64,000 nt of DNA from Pleurodeles waltl. Its lineage: Eukaryota; Chordata; Amphibia; Caudata; Salamandridae. Made by a program: the position numbers and the translations under genes. Positions 12,140 to 23,524 of the stretch are shown here, piece by piece. The notes beneath the pieces are model-generated. The model was not told the DNA's origin. It did not search any database and saw only the letters and a program-made list of their open reading frames with translations. Position 1 is the stretch's first letter. Every line of letters begins with the position of its first letter. The stretch is from NCBI RefSeq assembly GCF_031143425.1, contig NC_090439.1, positions 643,871,465-643,935,464 on the forward strand. The letters are read 5' to 3'.

Positions 12140-14730
12140 GTAAATTCATTTGTTGCAAGAAAAAAAATCTAGATCCAAGCACAAGAAACAATACTTTATC
12201 AATGCTTGTTCAAGCTTTCTGTTGGTACTAGTTGACTTGCACCTGCTGGGCAGCTTGAGTTTTTTGACTTTTTATGTATGCCCTTATTTCTGAAACTTTA
12301 AGATATAATTCAGTATGCCTTGGTATTACAAGGGCTTCTATCAGCAGAAATTGAGTAATGAATTTAATGTACGTCTTTCCTGAGGCACCAAAAGTGTTTA
12401 TGCAGTTCAAGTCATGGACCGCAGAATCTGTACACAAGCTACAAGCAGCTTGACTTAAAAGAGGTAAGCTCCAAGTATACTTTATTAATTGGCAGACCCA
12501 TGCTATCTGTTGTGTTCCCCGCTTGTTCTGATCGGCTTTTTGTAACTTTGAAGTTTCCCAAAACAGACAGAAGTGTCATACAGTTAAATTCAATGACTAA
12601 GGAACTTTTGTGGGGACTTGTGTTAAAATGGCACCTTGAACTAACAAGTATATCTGTAATTATCACTTACCTCCTATATCCTTTATTTATTGTTAGTTCT
12701 TTGTTATTTATTTGGTTTGCACAGAGCAAATAAATCACCATAAACTTGTGGTTATCAAATCAGTTTGAATTAATATGCTTTAAAGACCAACTTAGGAGCC
12801 AGGTATCCATGCTTATATTAATATTATTATAAATTCTATCATCTTTACTGTTTTTCCATAGACATATAATTAAACGAATAAATCAAAACTCAACAAGAAT
12901 CTCTAAATTCATCATCTTATCGGGAGCGCATCATTAGCTATTTTTATTGGCATTTTCAAGGTAACACTACAGTCATGTCAATACATGTTCATAACTTTCC
13001 ATCAACTCAAGCAGTAATTAACTTTTAAGAATATCATTGACAATCATTTTTCTTATTCTTTTCATTTTTCTTACCTCTCACCAACCGCACATTTTATACC
13101 TATGATTAAATCTAAGGTACATCACATGAATGCATTTATCACGTGTGCAGTGTATTCACAAAGGTGCAGCCCAAATCTGTATAGCATGTTACCACTAATA
13201 CAGATATTACAAACCAAATACAATATAATATTAACAGCAGTTATGAACTTCTTCAGTTTTAAGCCTTGAAAAAGTCCCAAGTTTGCGTGCAAACACATTG
13301 GATTTATTATAGTTTATTCCTTTTCAGTGATTACATACAGGGACATTCATCCTTACCACATGATGTACTGGGAACTGTGTGACAGGATCTCTTTATGAAG
13401 CACTAATATGAAAGCCACGAAAAAGAAGTAAAATGTCAGCTTTATCAACCTTATTTCTATGAGGAATCATTTGCATTATCCAACTTCGTACAATAGTGAA
13501 TTGATTGTGTAACTATTGGAATTAATACACACTACAAAATGCCTCTTAACCACAAATGAGAGGTTTCAGGCCCTACCCTCAATGAGTGTTGATATTCCTT
13601 CAATAAAGTTATTGTGGCACAATAAGGCACTAATCAGCAAGTGCAGAGTGGATCGGTTCTTCGTCACTTAATACCAAAGGTTTTTATGATGGCTTTATCA
13701 GTGCTTACACACAATTAGTGGTCTTGATATGTAGCCATACATTTGGATGTAAGCACTGTGTGAAAGGATCTGAGTCTAGGACCAGTGTGGTTCTGCATAT
13801 GACTAGCTTTGCATGCATCATCAAACAGATGTTCCTGGGTTCTGCTCTAAGTATGGTACACTGTAATTCTAGCTCAGACAACACCTGTCACACAACAACC
13901 AAAAATGTTTTCTGCCAAAAGGCAGGGAATACTGTGGTGCTACTTAACTTGATCCCTATGGTAGTGAGGAGATTGGAAATACATAACTGCAACATTTCAA
14001 ATAATCCAATCACCTTACAGGACTGTGCTACACCAAATCGTGCCTAGTACATGCACAGTGTTTTATGTATGTAAATAAAAATAACTCCAAGCTCCAACAC
14101 ACAAGCGCTCACAGCTGCCACAAATATGAGGACTCTTCACCGTTAGCTGAAACAACACTATGGTATTAAAATAGTGTGGACTAAGTAGCGTCTGAAAAAA
14201 CACAGTGTATAAAACATAGTGTGTTAAACACTGTTTACAAAAGTGCTGGAGTTAATAAAAGGCAATCTACTCCCACTGGCGCAATAGTTTTGCAAACGAT
14301 ATTTGGAAAACAATACTTATTTTCTGTCAGGCAGTTTGTTGTGGATATTCTGACAAAAAAACAAAACAACGATAAGTTACACCCGTAGGCTGGCAGGTTA
14401 AAGCTCTGTGCATGTTGTTCGTCAATGGACCCCATCGCCATCTCATGCCAAACCTCACAGTGCCTGTGCACTTTGGTGCCTCTACAATGGACAAAAAGCA
14501 TGTGAAGGCCAACCAAACAGCAAGGTAGAGGGGCTTCCGAGGAGGCAAGTGTTTCACAAATCGCTGAGGTCCAACCACAGAAGCCAGCAACATCACAGGG
14601 TGGCGTGGAGGAACTTAGAAACTGCAGCGTACCACACACTTTGACGCTCTTGAGATGTTCCAGAAGGACAGACTTAGATACCCAGCTAGAAGATGCTCAA
14701 GATACTGATGTGTACATTGCCTCTAGGAAA
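12140..14730. other. AT-rich gene-free stretch
   Basis: AT-rich DNA with no supportable gene. Near 13262-13310 the sequence CTTGAAAAAGTCCCAAGT followed by GCAAACAC resembles a motif common near transposon ends in amphibians, but I could not define an element. Short open frames at 12500, 13718 and 14408 have no recognisable motifs. Confidence 0.4.
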
Positions 14731-14733
14731 TAA

Positions 14734-14908
14734 GGCCCATATTTATACTTTTTTAGCGCCGCATTTGTGCCGCTTTTTGACACAAAAATGGCGCAAACGC
14801 CACTTTTTGATGCAAAAACTGCGCAAACTTACAAAATACTATTGTTTGCGCCGTTTTTGCGCCAAAAAGCGGTGAAAATGGGGCGCTAAAAAAGTATAAA
14901 TATGGGCC
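14734..14908. mobile_element. Harbinger-type fold-back MITE, third copy, TSD TAA
   Basis: It begins GGCCCATATTTATACTTTTT and ends with the reverse complement AAGTATAAATATGGGCC. It is flanked by TAA on both sides (14731-14733, 14909-14911), the canonical TWA target duplication of PIF/Harbinger elements. At 175 bp it is slightly longer than the copy at 2430 because part of one arm (GCCACTTTTTGATGCAAAA) is duplicated near 14788. Clean termini suggest a fairly recent insertion. It is non-coding. Confidence 0.88.
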
Positions 14909-15506
14909 TAAATATTTTTCCGTGGTCTCGCCTTAATTTTTACCATTGTTATCTATGATTACCAAAGATTAAAGTGTGTAAAAATGCGTCTGAAAACTAC
15001 TGTTTTTTAGAGTAAGTAGTAGTAATGTAAAACAAAACCCTTACCAAGATAGAGAAATTTCTTCACAAATTATAGCAGCAGAGTTTTTTCTTGAAACGTA
15101 AAGCTTGATGTGCAGAGCTCCCCTGACCATAATATTTCCCTTAAGTGCTCCCTCTTGCCACTCTTAGTAACTGTGTTCCATACTGGCAAACACAGGATCG
15201 CTTAATAGCCATCTGTTTTTCACATTTCCCCCAAGAATTCAGTCTTAGCTAAAAGGCCGTGTATCGATCTCTCGTATGTGTATTTAATGCAGAATGAACT
15301 GAGTCTATTGCTCCTTAAATTCCAAGGTGGGACTGCACAAGTTCAGGCTGGCCATTAAAGGCCATCTTGTCTACACCCCCAGGAACTGCACTCTTTAATT
15401 AACGCTGTGACCTACACTCACTGTGGAAGGCATGTTCAAAATTCACATCAATTCTTACTTGTAGTCTAATCTGTTGCAGAGGCACCAAAGTGCACAGCAA
15501 CTAGGC

Positions 15507-15806
15507 CAGAGGTCTTCAAACTGGGGGGCGGGCCCCCGTAGGGGGGCCTCAAGTGATCCCAGGGGGGGGCGCCAAACTCTGGCCAAAAGAAATATTATAC
15601 AAATAACATGCCTTTGTTTTAAGCAGAAGCATGTTATTGCAGTTTTAAAAAGGTAACAGCAGTTAACTGCAATGTTTAAATAGGTTTAGACCTATTTAAA
15701 TATTGCCATCTTTCTAAAATAATTGTGAAAAATTCTGAAGGGGGGGCCCAATGATTTTTATTTTTCAACTGGGTGGGCGCGGCATTAAAAAGTTTGAAGA
15801 CCACTG
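15507..15806. mobile_element. hAT-type MITE, 300 bp, perfect 8-bp TSD
   Basis: Terminal inverted repeats are CAGAGGTCTTCAAACT on the left and AGTTTGAAGACCACTG on the right, with one mismatch. The flanks AACTAGGC (15499-15506 and 15807-15814) are identical 8-bp target duplications, diagnostic of the hAT superfamily. The interior has G-rich blocks next to both ends and a small perfect palindrome near 15676-15701 (TTTAAATAGG/CCTATTTAAA). There is no open frame for a transposase, so it depends on another element for movement. Confidence 0.92.
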
Positions 15807-16498
15807 AACTAGGCGCTTCAATTAAGTGTGTATTCGTGAGAGTGCAAATAAGAGATACAAATGTACGAAGTAATGGAGGAATCAGATCACATTTACGGAA
15901 AATACTTTAAGAGAAATCAGATTAAATGGATATAAACCGAGAATCTAACAGTCTGGCCTTGAAGAAGAGGAAGCCTTTAAGGCTGTGGTATGTAACTCCT
16001 GAGGCACACAGTGCCCCAGGGGTCTGAATTTTCTGCCACAACAACCCCTGCCGGGGCACTGCAGTATTGCAGTGTGGCCCCTCTGTAATACAGATACACC
16101 TGTGCGCATAAAGTACTGGTGCTATCTTAAGGGGGGCGTGGCTCTGTGCAAACAAGGGAAACCCTTTGACTCTGGACTTGTGTCATGTTATGGAGAAGAG
16201 GGCGCAAAGAGGCCACCAGGAGGTGCACAGACTGAGCACCACTAAGAGATGGAGCACAGAGAGTTTGCCTCCGAGGGTGTCCTCTGAGAGGTCCCATGGA
16301 CCTCCCAGACATCTCTGCCCCCTCTTTGAATAGCAGGGGCAATCATTATGGGCTCCAGGCACAGGATCTCTAGGGAGATTATGGGGTGGCAACAGGAACC
16401 CCTGGTGACTCATAAATAGACGTAGTAGTGAAAAACTGTTCCAGCCTTGGGTAAGCCTGTATCATAGAGAAGTGGTTCTAACTCTGCCCCACTTGCAG

Positions 16499-16696
16499 GA
16501 GCTGTACTCACAGATTGAGTCAGACAAGATCCACGTGGAGTGTGTGAGTAAGAAAAAGACAAAGATGAATACCAGGAGGCCAAGAAAGCAAAGGGAGAGA
16601 AGCATCCCCCCTCAGTACTCAAGTCCAAGTTATGGCACGGACGCCTTGTACGACAGACAGCTGAGCTACAACAGCACTCTGGTTCAAGTGTCATAG
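16499..16696 (+). CDS. Candidate 3'-terminal coding exon of an unidentified gene
   Basis: A pyrimidine-rich stretch ending CCCCACTTGCAG at 16487-16498 forms a good splice acceptor. From 16499 an open frame runs for 65 codons to TAG at 16694-16696. It starts ELYSQIESDKIHVECVSKKK, continues through a strongly basic segment (NTRRPRKQRER) and ends SYNSTLVQVS. The composition (basic patch, then Ser/Tyr/Asn-rich tail) looks like a cytoplasmic tail or a C-terminus. It lies in no recognisable mobile element. The frame also stays open for a few codons before the acceptor, so chance cannot be excluded. I do not recognise the protein, and no upstream exon was identified in the window, as expected if introns are very long. 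Confidence 0.35.
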   Translation, partial: ELYSQIESDKIHVECVSKKKTKMNTRRPRKQRERSIPPQYSSPSYGTDALYDRQLSYNSTLVQVS

Positions 16697-18289
16697 ATGT
16701 GCTGAAGAGCAGTGGCTCGAGAGTGGCGGAAGTGAAGCTGTCCTAGATGAGGAGCCCATTCAAGTTAATGAACCGCTCTGAAGTGGGCCATCTTTGAGGT
16801 TGTTGATACTCACTGTGGTCCTTACGTGACTAAATATATCCACAAAGAACTTTGCTAATCACGTCATTATCTGCATTATCATAGCAGCTCTCAGTACTGC
16901 CTCTTACATGTTTAAATTACAGTGCTTCAAAAAATAATGAGGTAGAGAGTCATTTTTCATAAATAAACCATGTGATAAATTGATGCTTGCCAAAAGATTG
17001 AATTTTACTCTTAGAGAGCGCGTGTGTGGAGAAGAAGTCACTATGCTCAATTCTCTGTCCAGGCATGCGTGAAAAGTTGCACTTATAGACATACTGCACA
17101 TACACACTCTTGCTGTACAATCACAGTTTATACATTCACTGTTTCATTTTTAGCATTCAGCTGGTATAATAAGCACATTAATAAAATATACATTCACATC
17201 TTCTTTTAACTTTGGGGAAGGCATTCACACAATTCTATGTATAAAAGTTTAGAAGTCCTTCCACATTTTTGGAAATGTAGATACTCCACTGCCTTAAGAA
17301 TGTGTATAAATGAGTCACATGATAAAAATGTGAGTCACAACTTATTGATTGTGGTACTGAGTGTTTCTTCATGTCCTAGTTTGTCAATTCTGAGAGAAAA
17401 ACTGAAAATAAAGCAGCCAATGGGATTCTTAAGAGTTCTAGAAAAAGGAGTGGTGGCGTGAACAGGCATGCACTGAAGTGAAATATGCTCCGGTGCTGCT
17501 CTCACCCTGCCAATCCCACACCACAGTAGATCTGCACTTATTATTTGGGAAAAGTCACAAATCTTTGAGCAAAGTCCCTAATTAAGGTCTGCAGAACAAG
17601 AACCACTGAGTGATTGAGGACATTCGTGGGGTGGTTTGACATTGATTGCTGCTGAAAATGCAAGGCCAAGATGGTGCCACTGCATTGAGCAGAGCTGAGA
17701 GGGTGCTGGAGGCGGTACTGGCGAGAGGCTTTGAGTATTCTATGCACAAGCATCAATGCTTAACAGACACTGAGGGCTCCCCGGCGGGCAGCATAGTGAC
17801 TGTGATACAGGAACGTACACAGAGTGGCAGATGGAACTGCAGGTCTGGGCTCCCAAATAAGTGATGAGGTAGACGTGCATGGTATTACAAGATATTAATG
17901 AGCCAATATGTCTGTTGTGTAAGGTGAACAAGTTATGTTTTCCCTAAGGCAGTGATGCAAAGTCACTGGAGACCAGCAAAGTGCAATCATGTGTGGGGGG
18001 CAGGTGGAAACTATATACGGCTCTCCCATCACCTATGGCAGTAAGGCAATGGTTTGAATTGGCAGTGAAACACAGAAGAGGTAAGCCTCCAGCAAGAGTG
18101 TCTGGGTACTGTGAAAGAATGACCTTAAAGACGATGAAGTTCTTGGAATAGTTTACCCAGATTGTGTCTGGAAAGCAGCTGAACAAAGAGGGGTGAGTAT
18201 AACTATCATTTCAATAAAGTGAGTGACATTTAAGACACAGGAAAAGTAAAACTGTGATACAATTGATGGGGGTGGTGCCTTCTGGGTGT

Positions 18290-18850
18290 GTGGTCTTGTG
18301 TGTCCACTACTTAATTGGGATGACACGCACTGCAGGAGTGATTGGTTACACAACGCTGAAGCCCAAATCAGCCATGCGGGCCCCGAAGGACAAGTCTGGT
18401 GACTCAAATAGTGGTAGTGCTGCAACTGAGGATATGTTGAAGACAATGGAAACAATATTGCAAGAGATTTACAGGAGCAAGTGAAAGAACTGAAGGTGGA
18501 GATAGAACTCCTCCATCACCGATCAGAGGACGTGGAAGGGTGTTCTAGGTGCAATAATATCCACCTTGTGGAAGTCCTGGAAGATGAGGAGGGGAGGAAA
18601 GTAGTGTCCTTCCTACAGAAGTGGCTAACAGATAAAATAAGTGGAAGGACAATGGCACATCACTTCATAGACAAAGGGCGCAGATACTTGACTCCCACTG
18701 TCCGCCGGGACACCCTCTGAGGCCCATAGTGGCCTGAATATAGAATTTCAGAGACTGAGAGTACATCCTGCAAGTAGCACAGGATCATGGTTCATAGATG
18801 ATAACAAGGTGATATTTTCCCTGATTATATGGCCCATACTGGGGGAAGAT
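18290..18850 (+). pseudogene. L1 ORF1 (RNA-binding protein) remnant
   Basis: Two adjoining open segments (18254-18484 and 18481-18720) read as a coiled-coil-like region (EDMLKTMETILQEIYRSK, then VKELKVEIELL) followed by EDVEGCSRCNNIHLVEVLED. The latter matches the conserved L1 ORF1 block DxExRxRRxNLRIxGxPE at the start of its RNA-recognition domain. The downstream FLQKWLTDKIS and DKGRRYLTP segments fit the remaining domain (AHR-like block). L1 ORF1 protein coats LINE RNA. The frame slips near 18481 and the basic residues of the core block are partly replaced. Confidence 0.65.
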
Positions 18851-19740
18851 GAGGTTTCATGGTAGTTAAGCAAGCTTTACCTGAAAGGAAATTAAAAAGG
18901 CTTGTTGTATCCAGCAAAGCTGCAGATCAATTTGGACAGAGTATCATTTATTCGCCTTGCAGCGGAAGGATGAACATGGCTGGAATCTGTTGTGATACCA
19001 AGAACAGAGGGTCAAAAAAGGATACACCAATGTGGATTAAGGTACCCGGTAGTATCTTATGTCACACAGAAACCATGTAAAGATAAAGAAGGCAGGTTTA
19101 CTATACTGGAGGGTACATTAGAGGGGAAGATGGTAAGTCTGGCAAGTGTTTACACGCCAAAGGCCTATCAGGCTCAGTTCTTAAATCCATTAAATGTCCC
19201 CTTATTCAAGTTATATGAGGTGACATAGGTGTGGGGAGGAGACTAAAGCACAGTTCTAGATATTGAGAAGGCCAGATCAATCTCCTGGTAGATCAATGTC
19301 ACATAAAAATGTGTACCTGGGTGAGGCAGTGTCAGTTCCTCGACTCCTGGAGGAAAATACACCTGGACAAGATTGAACATTCCTTTTACTCCCAGTTCAT
19401 GGGATACACACAAGATATGGTATGTTTTTAGTGAAGTTTGGGAGAGACACAGATATGGTTATGTGTGACTCTCTTTGTCATACTGAATTGGATTATAACC
19501 CATTGCAGCTTCAAATTGCATGGGGCAGACAACACTCAATTATTCACAACACCCAGTTATCCATATCTAGTGACAAATGAAGGCAGAGGTGGATGCCCTT
19601 ATTTGGGCTGGATGGGGAGCAAATTTGATAGTTACTTTAATGAGAATAAGGGCAGGACAGGGGATAGAATGGTGGAATGGGACACCTTTAATGTACGAAT
19701 AAGGGGGATATGTCACAAGACTATATATGCCACAAAATAG
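18850..19740 (+). pseudogene. L1 ORF2 endonuclease domain, copy 2, decayed
   Basis: From about 19070 the frame reads DKEGRFTILEGTLEGKMVSL and then ASVYTPKAYQAQFL. This is the typical L1 endonuclease block (DxEGRYxxxxGxLxGxxxxLxNxYAPN). The GGDFN block is degraded to about WGGD near 19233. The segment 19438-19740 contains FDSYFNENKGRTGDRMVEWD, the block leading to the reverse transcriptase. Several stops and frame changes separate the pieces. Confidence 0.65.
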
Positions 19741-19789
19741 GCCATTATAATAATAACTGACTGTGCTGGAGGAGACCCTTCAAGAGTTA

Positions 19790-20180
19790 GATATGAGGGC
19801 AGTACTGGACCCTAGTTGTCAAATTATTATACAGGAAACCAATTACTATGGTTCCAATGGCACAGTCAATTTGCAGCAGTGGCAAATTCACAGTCACTAG
19901 GCAGGGATGCATTCTCTCACTTTTGCTATTTGCTCTGGCCATGAAGCCCCTGCCTTGCATCGTGCGGGGAAAGGTATGTAAGTGGGGAATATGATTGGCA
20001 CACGAGGCACATATAGTCTCACGATATGCAGGTGATGCGCTCCTGTTTGTAAGAGACCCCATCATAGCTTGCTATACTTGCTGGATGTGTTGGAGGCCTT
20101 TGATGAGATGTCTGGACTTATTGTAAATTGGGAGAAATCCTGTCTGTACCCAACACACCCACTAACCAAGCCTCAATAGG
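19790..20180 (+). pseudogene. L1 ORF2 reverse transcriptase fragment, copy 2
   Basis: The frame near 19880-19990 reads FTVTRQGCILSLLLFALAMK, matching the RQGCPLSPLLFALAxE block of L1 reverse transcriptase. It is followed by SRYAGDALLFVRDP near 20017, the YADD catalytic block with the first Asp of the pair changed to Gly. Sequence resembling the following FxxxSGLxxNWxKS block (SGLIVNWEKSC) lies near 20110-20140. The early reverse-transcriptase blocks are missing between 19740 and 19790, so this copy carries an internal deletion as well as point decay. Confidence 0.72.
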
Positions 20181-20421
20181 CGAGGTCACCAGTCTCACCA
20201 CTGAGATGGGACACCAAGACTTTTAAATATGGCTGGTCAGAAGTATCACAAAAAACAAGCGACTTTAATCAGCAAATCTGGCAAAAGTGCTGATGTCTAT
20301 AAGGGTTTATGAGGTTTCATAAACTCACTGCCAATACTGTCCATTCGAATATCTCGGATAGGATGCAGTTCGGTACTGTTCACGGCAGCCACCAGTAAGG
20401 AAGCAATTGATTACTTAGCTC

Positions 20422-20724
20422 CAGTGCTTGATTTGAATAGAAAAAGAAATGAGTTCCGGTGCCCAAAGCTGCGCTCAGAAGCCCAGGCTCAAAGCTATTA
20501 AGTGTAAGGTGCCGAACGCCTCTTTAATATACCACCAGCCCTTTATAAAACTCCTGCAGGTGCCTCCTTTCTCCCTTTGTGACGGTTTTTGCCTCTCCCT
20601 TCCCCCTTTCCCTTGTGTGGTTTTCCCTCTCTTTTTCTCGGGGAATGTCTCATTAGGAGAAATGAGCACAAGTCCCCAAAAATAACCAGTGCCACTGCCC
20701 CCCACTGGCTCAAATTAAGCACTG
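20422..20724. mobile_element. hAT-type MITE (CAGTGCTTAATTTGAGC family), 303 bp
   Basis: It starts CAGTGCTTGATTTGAAT and ends GCTCAAATTAAGCACTG. The flanks CTTAGCTC (20414-20421) and CTTAGATC (20725-20732) differ at one of eight positions and fit a hAT target duplication. The body is pyrimidine-rich with no usable coding frame. It belongs to the same family as 11144-11486. It sits where recognisable L1 copy 2 sequence ends, so it may have inserted into the L1 tail. Confidence 0.85.
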
Positions 20725-21374
20725 CTTAGATCAGAAATCACTGCAGCTATTGCTTCCAGCGATGGGATGGCCGGGATTATGCGGAAAAAAAGTGTGACAT
20801 CTGAGCCCCCCTTACTCTGTATGCAGGTGTGGCCTGAGTATTTTAATTACTCCATTGTGTAGCAATAATTTATTTGACTGGCATGACAGTTTAAACAATG
20901 CAATACTCATTCTGTACTCACATTTTGCCACATAGAAATGCGAACTCTGCCGTTCCGCAACTAAGAAGCATAATGCCGTTACAATTCATCTGCAGAGTAA
21001 ACAGGCCTAACAGGATCAGGTAGGGTCTTCTGTCTGGTGGTGGTGTCACTAGTATGCATGTCTTAATACACTTTTAACTGCTGCCAGCCTCCATCAATTT
21101 AGTTTTGATTAAAGCCGGAAGATGGCCAACAGGACACATGCTAAGAACCTACTAGCGTGGGACAGCGAGTTTTAGGAACCCACCATGCTCTCTGTCCAGG
21201 AATAGCTTATCTTATCCCACCCTATATGTCATGTGCAGCCATCTACCATCTTCACTGGTGTCTGATGTGAGACAGAAGCAGGGCACAAGTCCTAAAAAAA
21301 GAAGTGGGGGACAACCAAGTTAGGCAGTATGCAAATTACTTCACAGCACAGCACATGACATTACACACAGCACT

Positions 21375-21449
21375 ACAGGAAGTGGCGTCACAGGAAGTGA
21401 CATCACACCCTGTGGCTTCACAGGAAGTGATGTTGTAAGAAGAGACATT
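21375..21449 (+). repeat. 15-bp minisatellite with ETS-like cores
   Basis: Units begin at 21375, 21390, 21405, 21420 and 21435 with a strict 15-bp step. Units 1, 2 and 4 read ACAGGAAGTGGCGTC, ACAGGAAGTGACATC and ACAGGAAGTGATGTT; units 3 and 5 are diverged. Each good unit contains GGAAGT, the ETS-factor core, and the first two continue into CRE-like GCGTCA or GACATCA. Binding is not shown by the sequence, so this is a repeat with regulatory-looking units rather than a proven enhancer. Confidence 0.55.
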
Positions 21450-22909
21450 AGATCTAAAGACCTCACACACTTGTTAAGTAGGTCTATCATGAGTACATTT
21501 GAGTGCATTATGGGTATACATACAAACACTCCTCGCATGTAATGCCTACCTGACACAAGGTAATGCAATGCAGGACAATGTGCTGCCTTGCGTTCGTGTT
21601 TTTTTAAACAAATCAACTCAACCAGGATTTGTGTGGCACTACAAATCCCAAAATAGATTTTGCATCAGGGTTGCACCAAAAAAGGGGCGCAAGCCTAATG
21701 CAAAATGTGTGCCTCTACTTATACATTTGTGTTTAAAAACTCTGCACAAATAAAATGGCAACAAGGAGAAACAGGACAGTAAATCTTTTCTGCTTAATTG
21801 GTTGGAGAGTTTGAATTTTTAAATATCGTATGGTGTTACAACACCTGCCGCTGAGATCTTTAGTTTCCCAGTAAATCTGAGCGAATAATAATAATGGTAC
21901 CGTAACTTTGGTGCTTAACATATTTGCTGAAAAGGTCTGTGTTTTGTCTAGTGCCCCTTTTAACTCAAAGGAGCATATATGGTTTATGTGTCTCCTGCAA
22001 AGCACATCATGTAACATGCAGAGGCCAGATTTTTATTGTATGTAGACAGATAAGTGAGTTACTGCTTCTAACACAGAGATACTTTTGTTACTTGCAGTTG
22101 ATAAATTGTATTCCTTTTGATATAGCGCAGTGAGCTACGAAGGATGATATGTGACCCCTAAACCTTGTAACCCTCACTGTCTTATGTAACATATCCTGAA
22201 CACTGATGTACAAACTTGTGTGGTTGAATGTCAGTGTAATGCGTGTGTTTGATTGAAAGCACTCTGATACCCTTTAGTTTGATGAGTAGCATTATAACAG
22301 AAATTTTAAAACAGTGGCATTTAAATTGTTATTTTGTGAAAATACCGGGATAGACCAACACATCTGACATTCTTCCAACAGTGCATGCATATCGCTCATA
22401 TACGGGGCATGCACAAAGTCAAAGTGTGCCTCTCTTAAGTGCTTGTTCAGTCCTAACAAGCACTGTGAGCCTTTGTTTCCCCTCCACTGAATTTACATCT
22501 CGATGTTAAGCCCCAGATAGGTGCGAAGCAGGATACTCCAACAAAAGGAGCCCTGAAGGTCCCTTAAATTTAGCCTTCGTTGTGGGCCCAGCTGGAGCTT
22601 GAATTATGAAAGCCCCCTAGCGGCCTGTATGTTGTTGCTCTGATCGAAAGCAGACAACGTGCAGACCCAAGTGAATGGGTCTGGTTGCCTGAAAATTACA
22701 TCAAGACACGTTCAGTATTTTACAGTAGGACACAGCTCCTTTTTGGCATGGTGGACGGCATCCACCCTGTGAAAATAGTGGGTGGGTGCTGTCCACCCAC
22801 GTGTACCCCAGACTTGTTCCCTGGACAGGAGATAGACCTGCAAAGCAACCACCATGAAGTCTCGGTGAGGGGGCATTAGAGGGAGAGACTGCACAGCAAG
22901 GGACGGAGC

Positions 22910-23524
22910 ATGAACATGGCAGAAGAGGGTAGTGTCACCCGTAACTTTAATGCTAGCAACATGGTGGAAGTGCAGGCAGTGGAAGAAAAAGGCAGCAGCG
23001 ACCTGGCACATTCCACTAGCTGTGCCTCCCCCATGGCATCTTCGTGCAGCACCCTTCACCTGCGTCAGCAGAATCCCTACCACAGTCAGCAGCTCCCCAG
23101 GCATATTTCAGCACAGCCTCTGGGACAATTGACCAGGAGGCTCATTGAAAGCAAGGCGGTGGAGCCCCAAGCAACGTCAAGCTACCCCTGTGTTCCTGGC
23201 ATTGATTTTATGACCTCCGAGGCCAGGGGTCACAAGGATCAAGCTGGGGGTCGCAACTGCGACCCCTGGCAAACCCTAAATGACGTCCATGGAGCATACC
23301 CACTTACGTTTGGCAAGCTCCCATTGAACGTTCACTCAGGCGTGGCTTATTTTGCATTAGCCCGGGCACTTTGGAAAAGGACCCTTGCAATATTTAATCT
23401 GCAGGCCTCTCATTCTTTAGCAGCACCCCAGTCTAATGTTACCACAGAAACATATTTGAGCTTCACCCTTAGAACATCTAAGCAGCAGTCATGGCACGTG
23501 TTACTGTATACGGGGAACTTTTAG
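22910..23524 (+). other. Open frame of 204 codons, probably not a gene
   Basis: This is among the longest uninterrupted frames in the window outside the LTR elements. The residues are Ser/Gln/His/Ala-rich in the first half, with no domain, signal or membrane segment that I recognise. Part of it (about 23215-23270) lies over a DNA palindrome. There is no clear promoter, splice site pair or poly-A signal around it. A frame this long can occur by chance in 64 kb, so coding status is doubtful. Confidence 0.15.

Larger units (their letters stand above)
17640..20410 (+). mobile_element. L1-clade LINE remnant, copy 2
   Basis: The plus strand shows, in order, an ORF1 coiled-coil/RNA-binding part (about 18290-18720), an endonuclease part (about 18850-19740) and a reverse transcriptase part (about 19790-20170). 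All are broken by frameshifts and stops. The 5' limit is uncertain; 17640-18290 is probably 5' leader. The 3' end is lost around the hAT MITE at 20422. It is a different, longer copy than the one at 2690-6310, since ORF1 is still visible. Confidence 0.7.
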
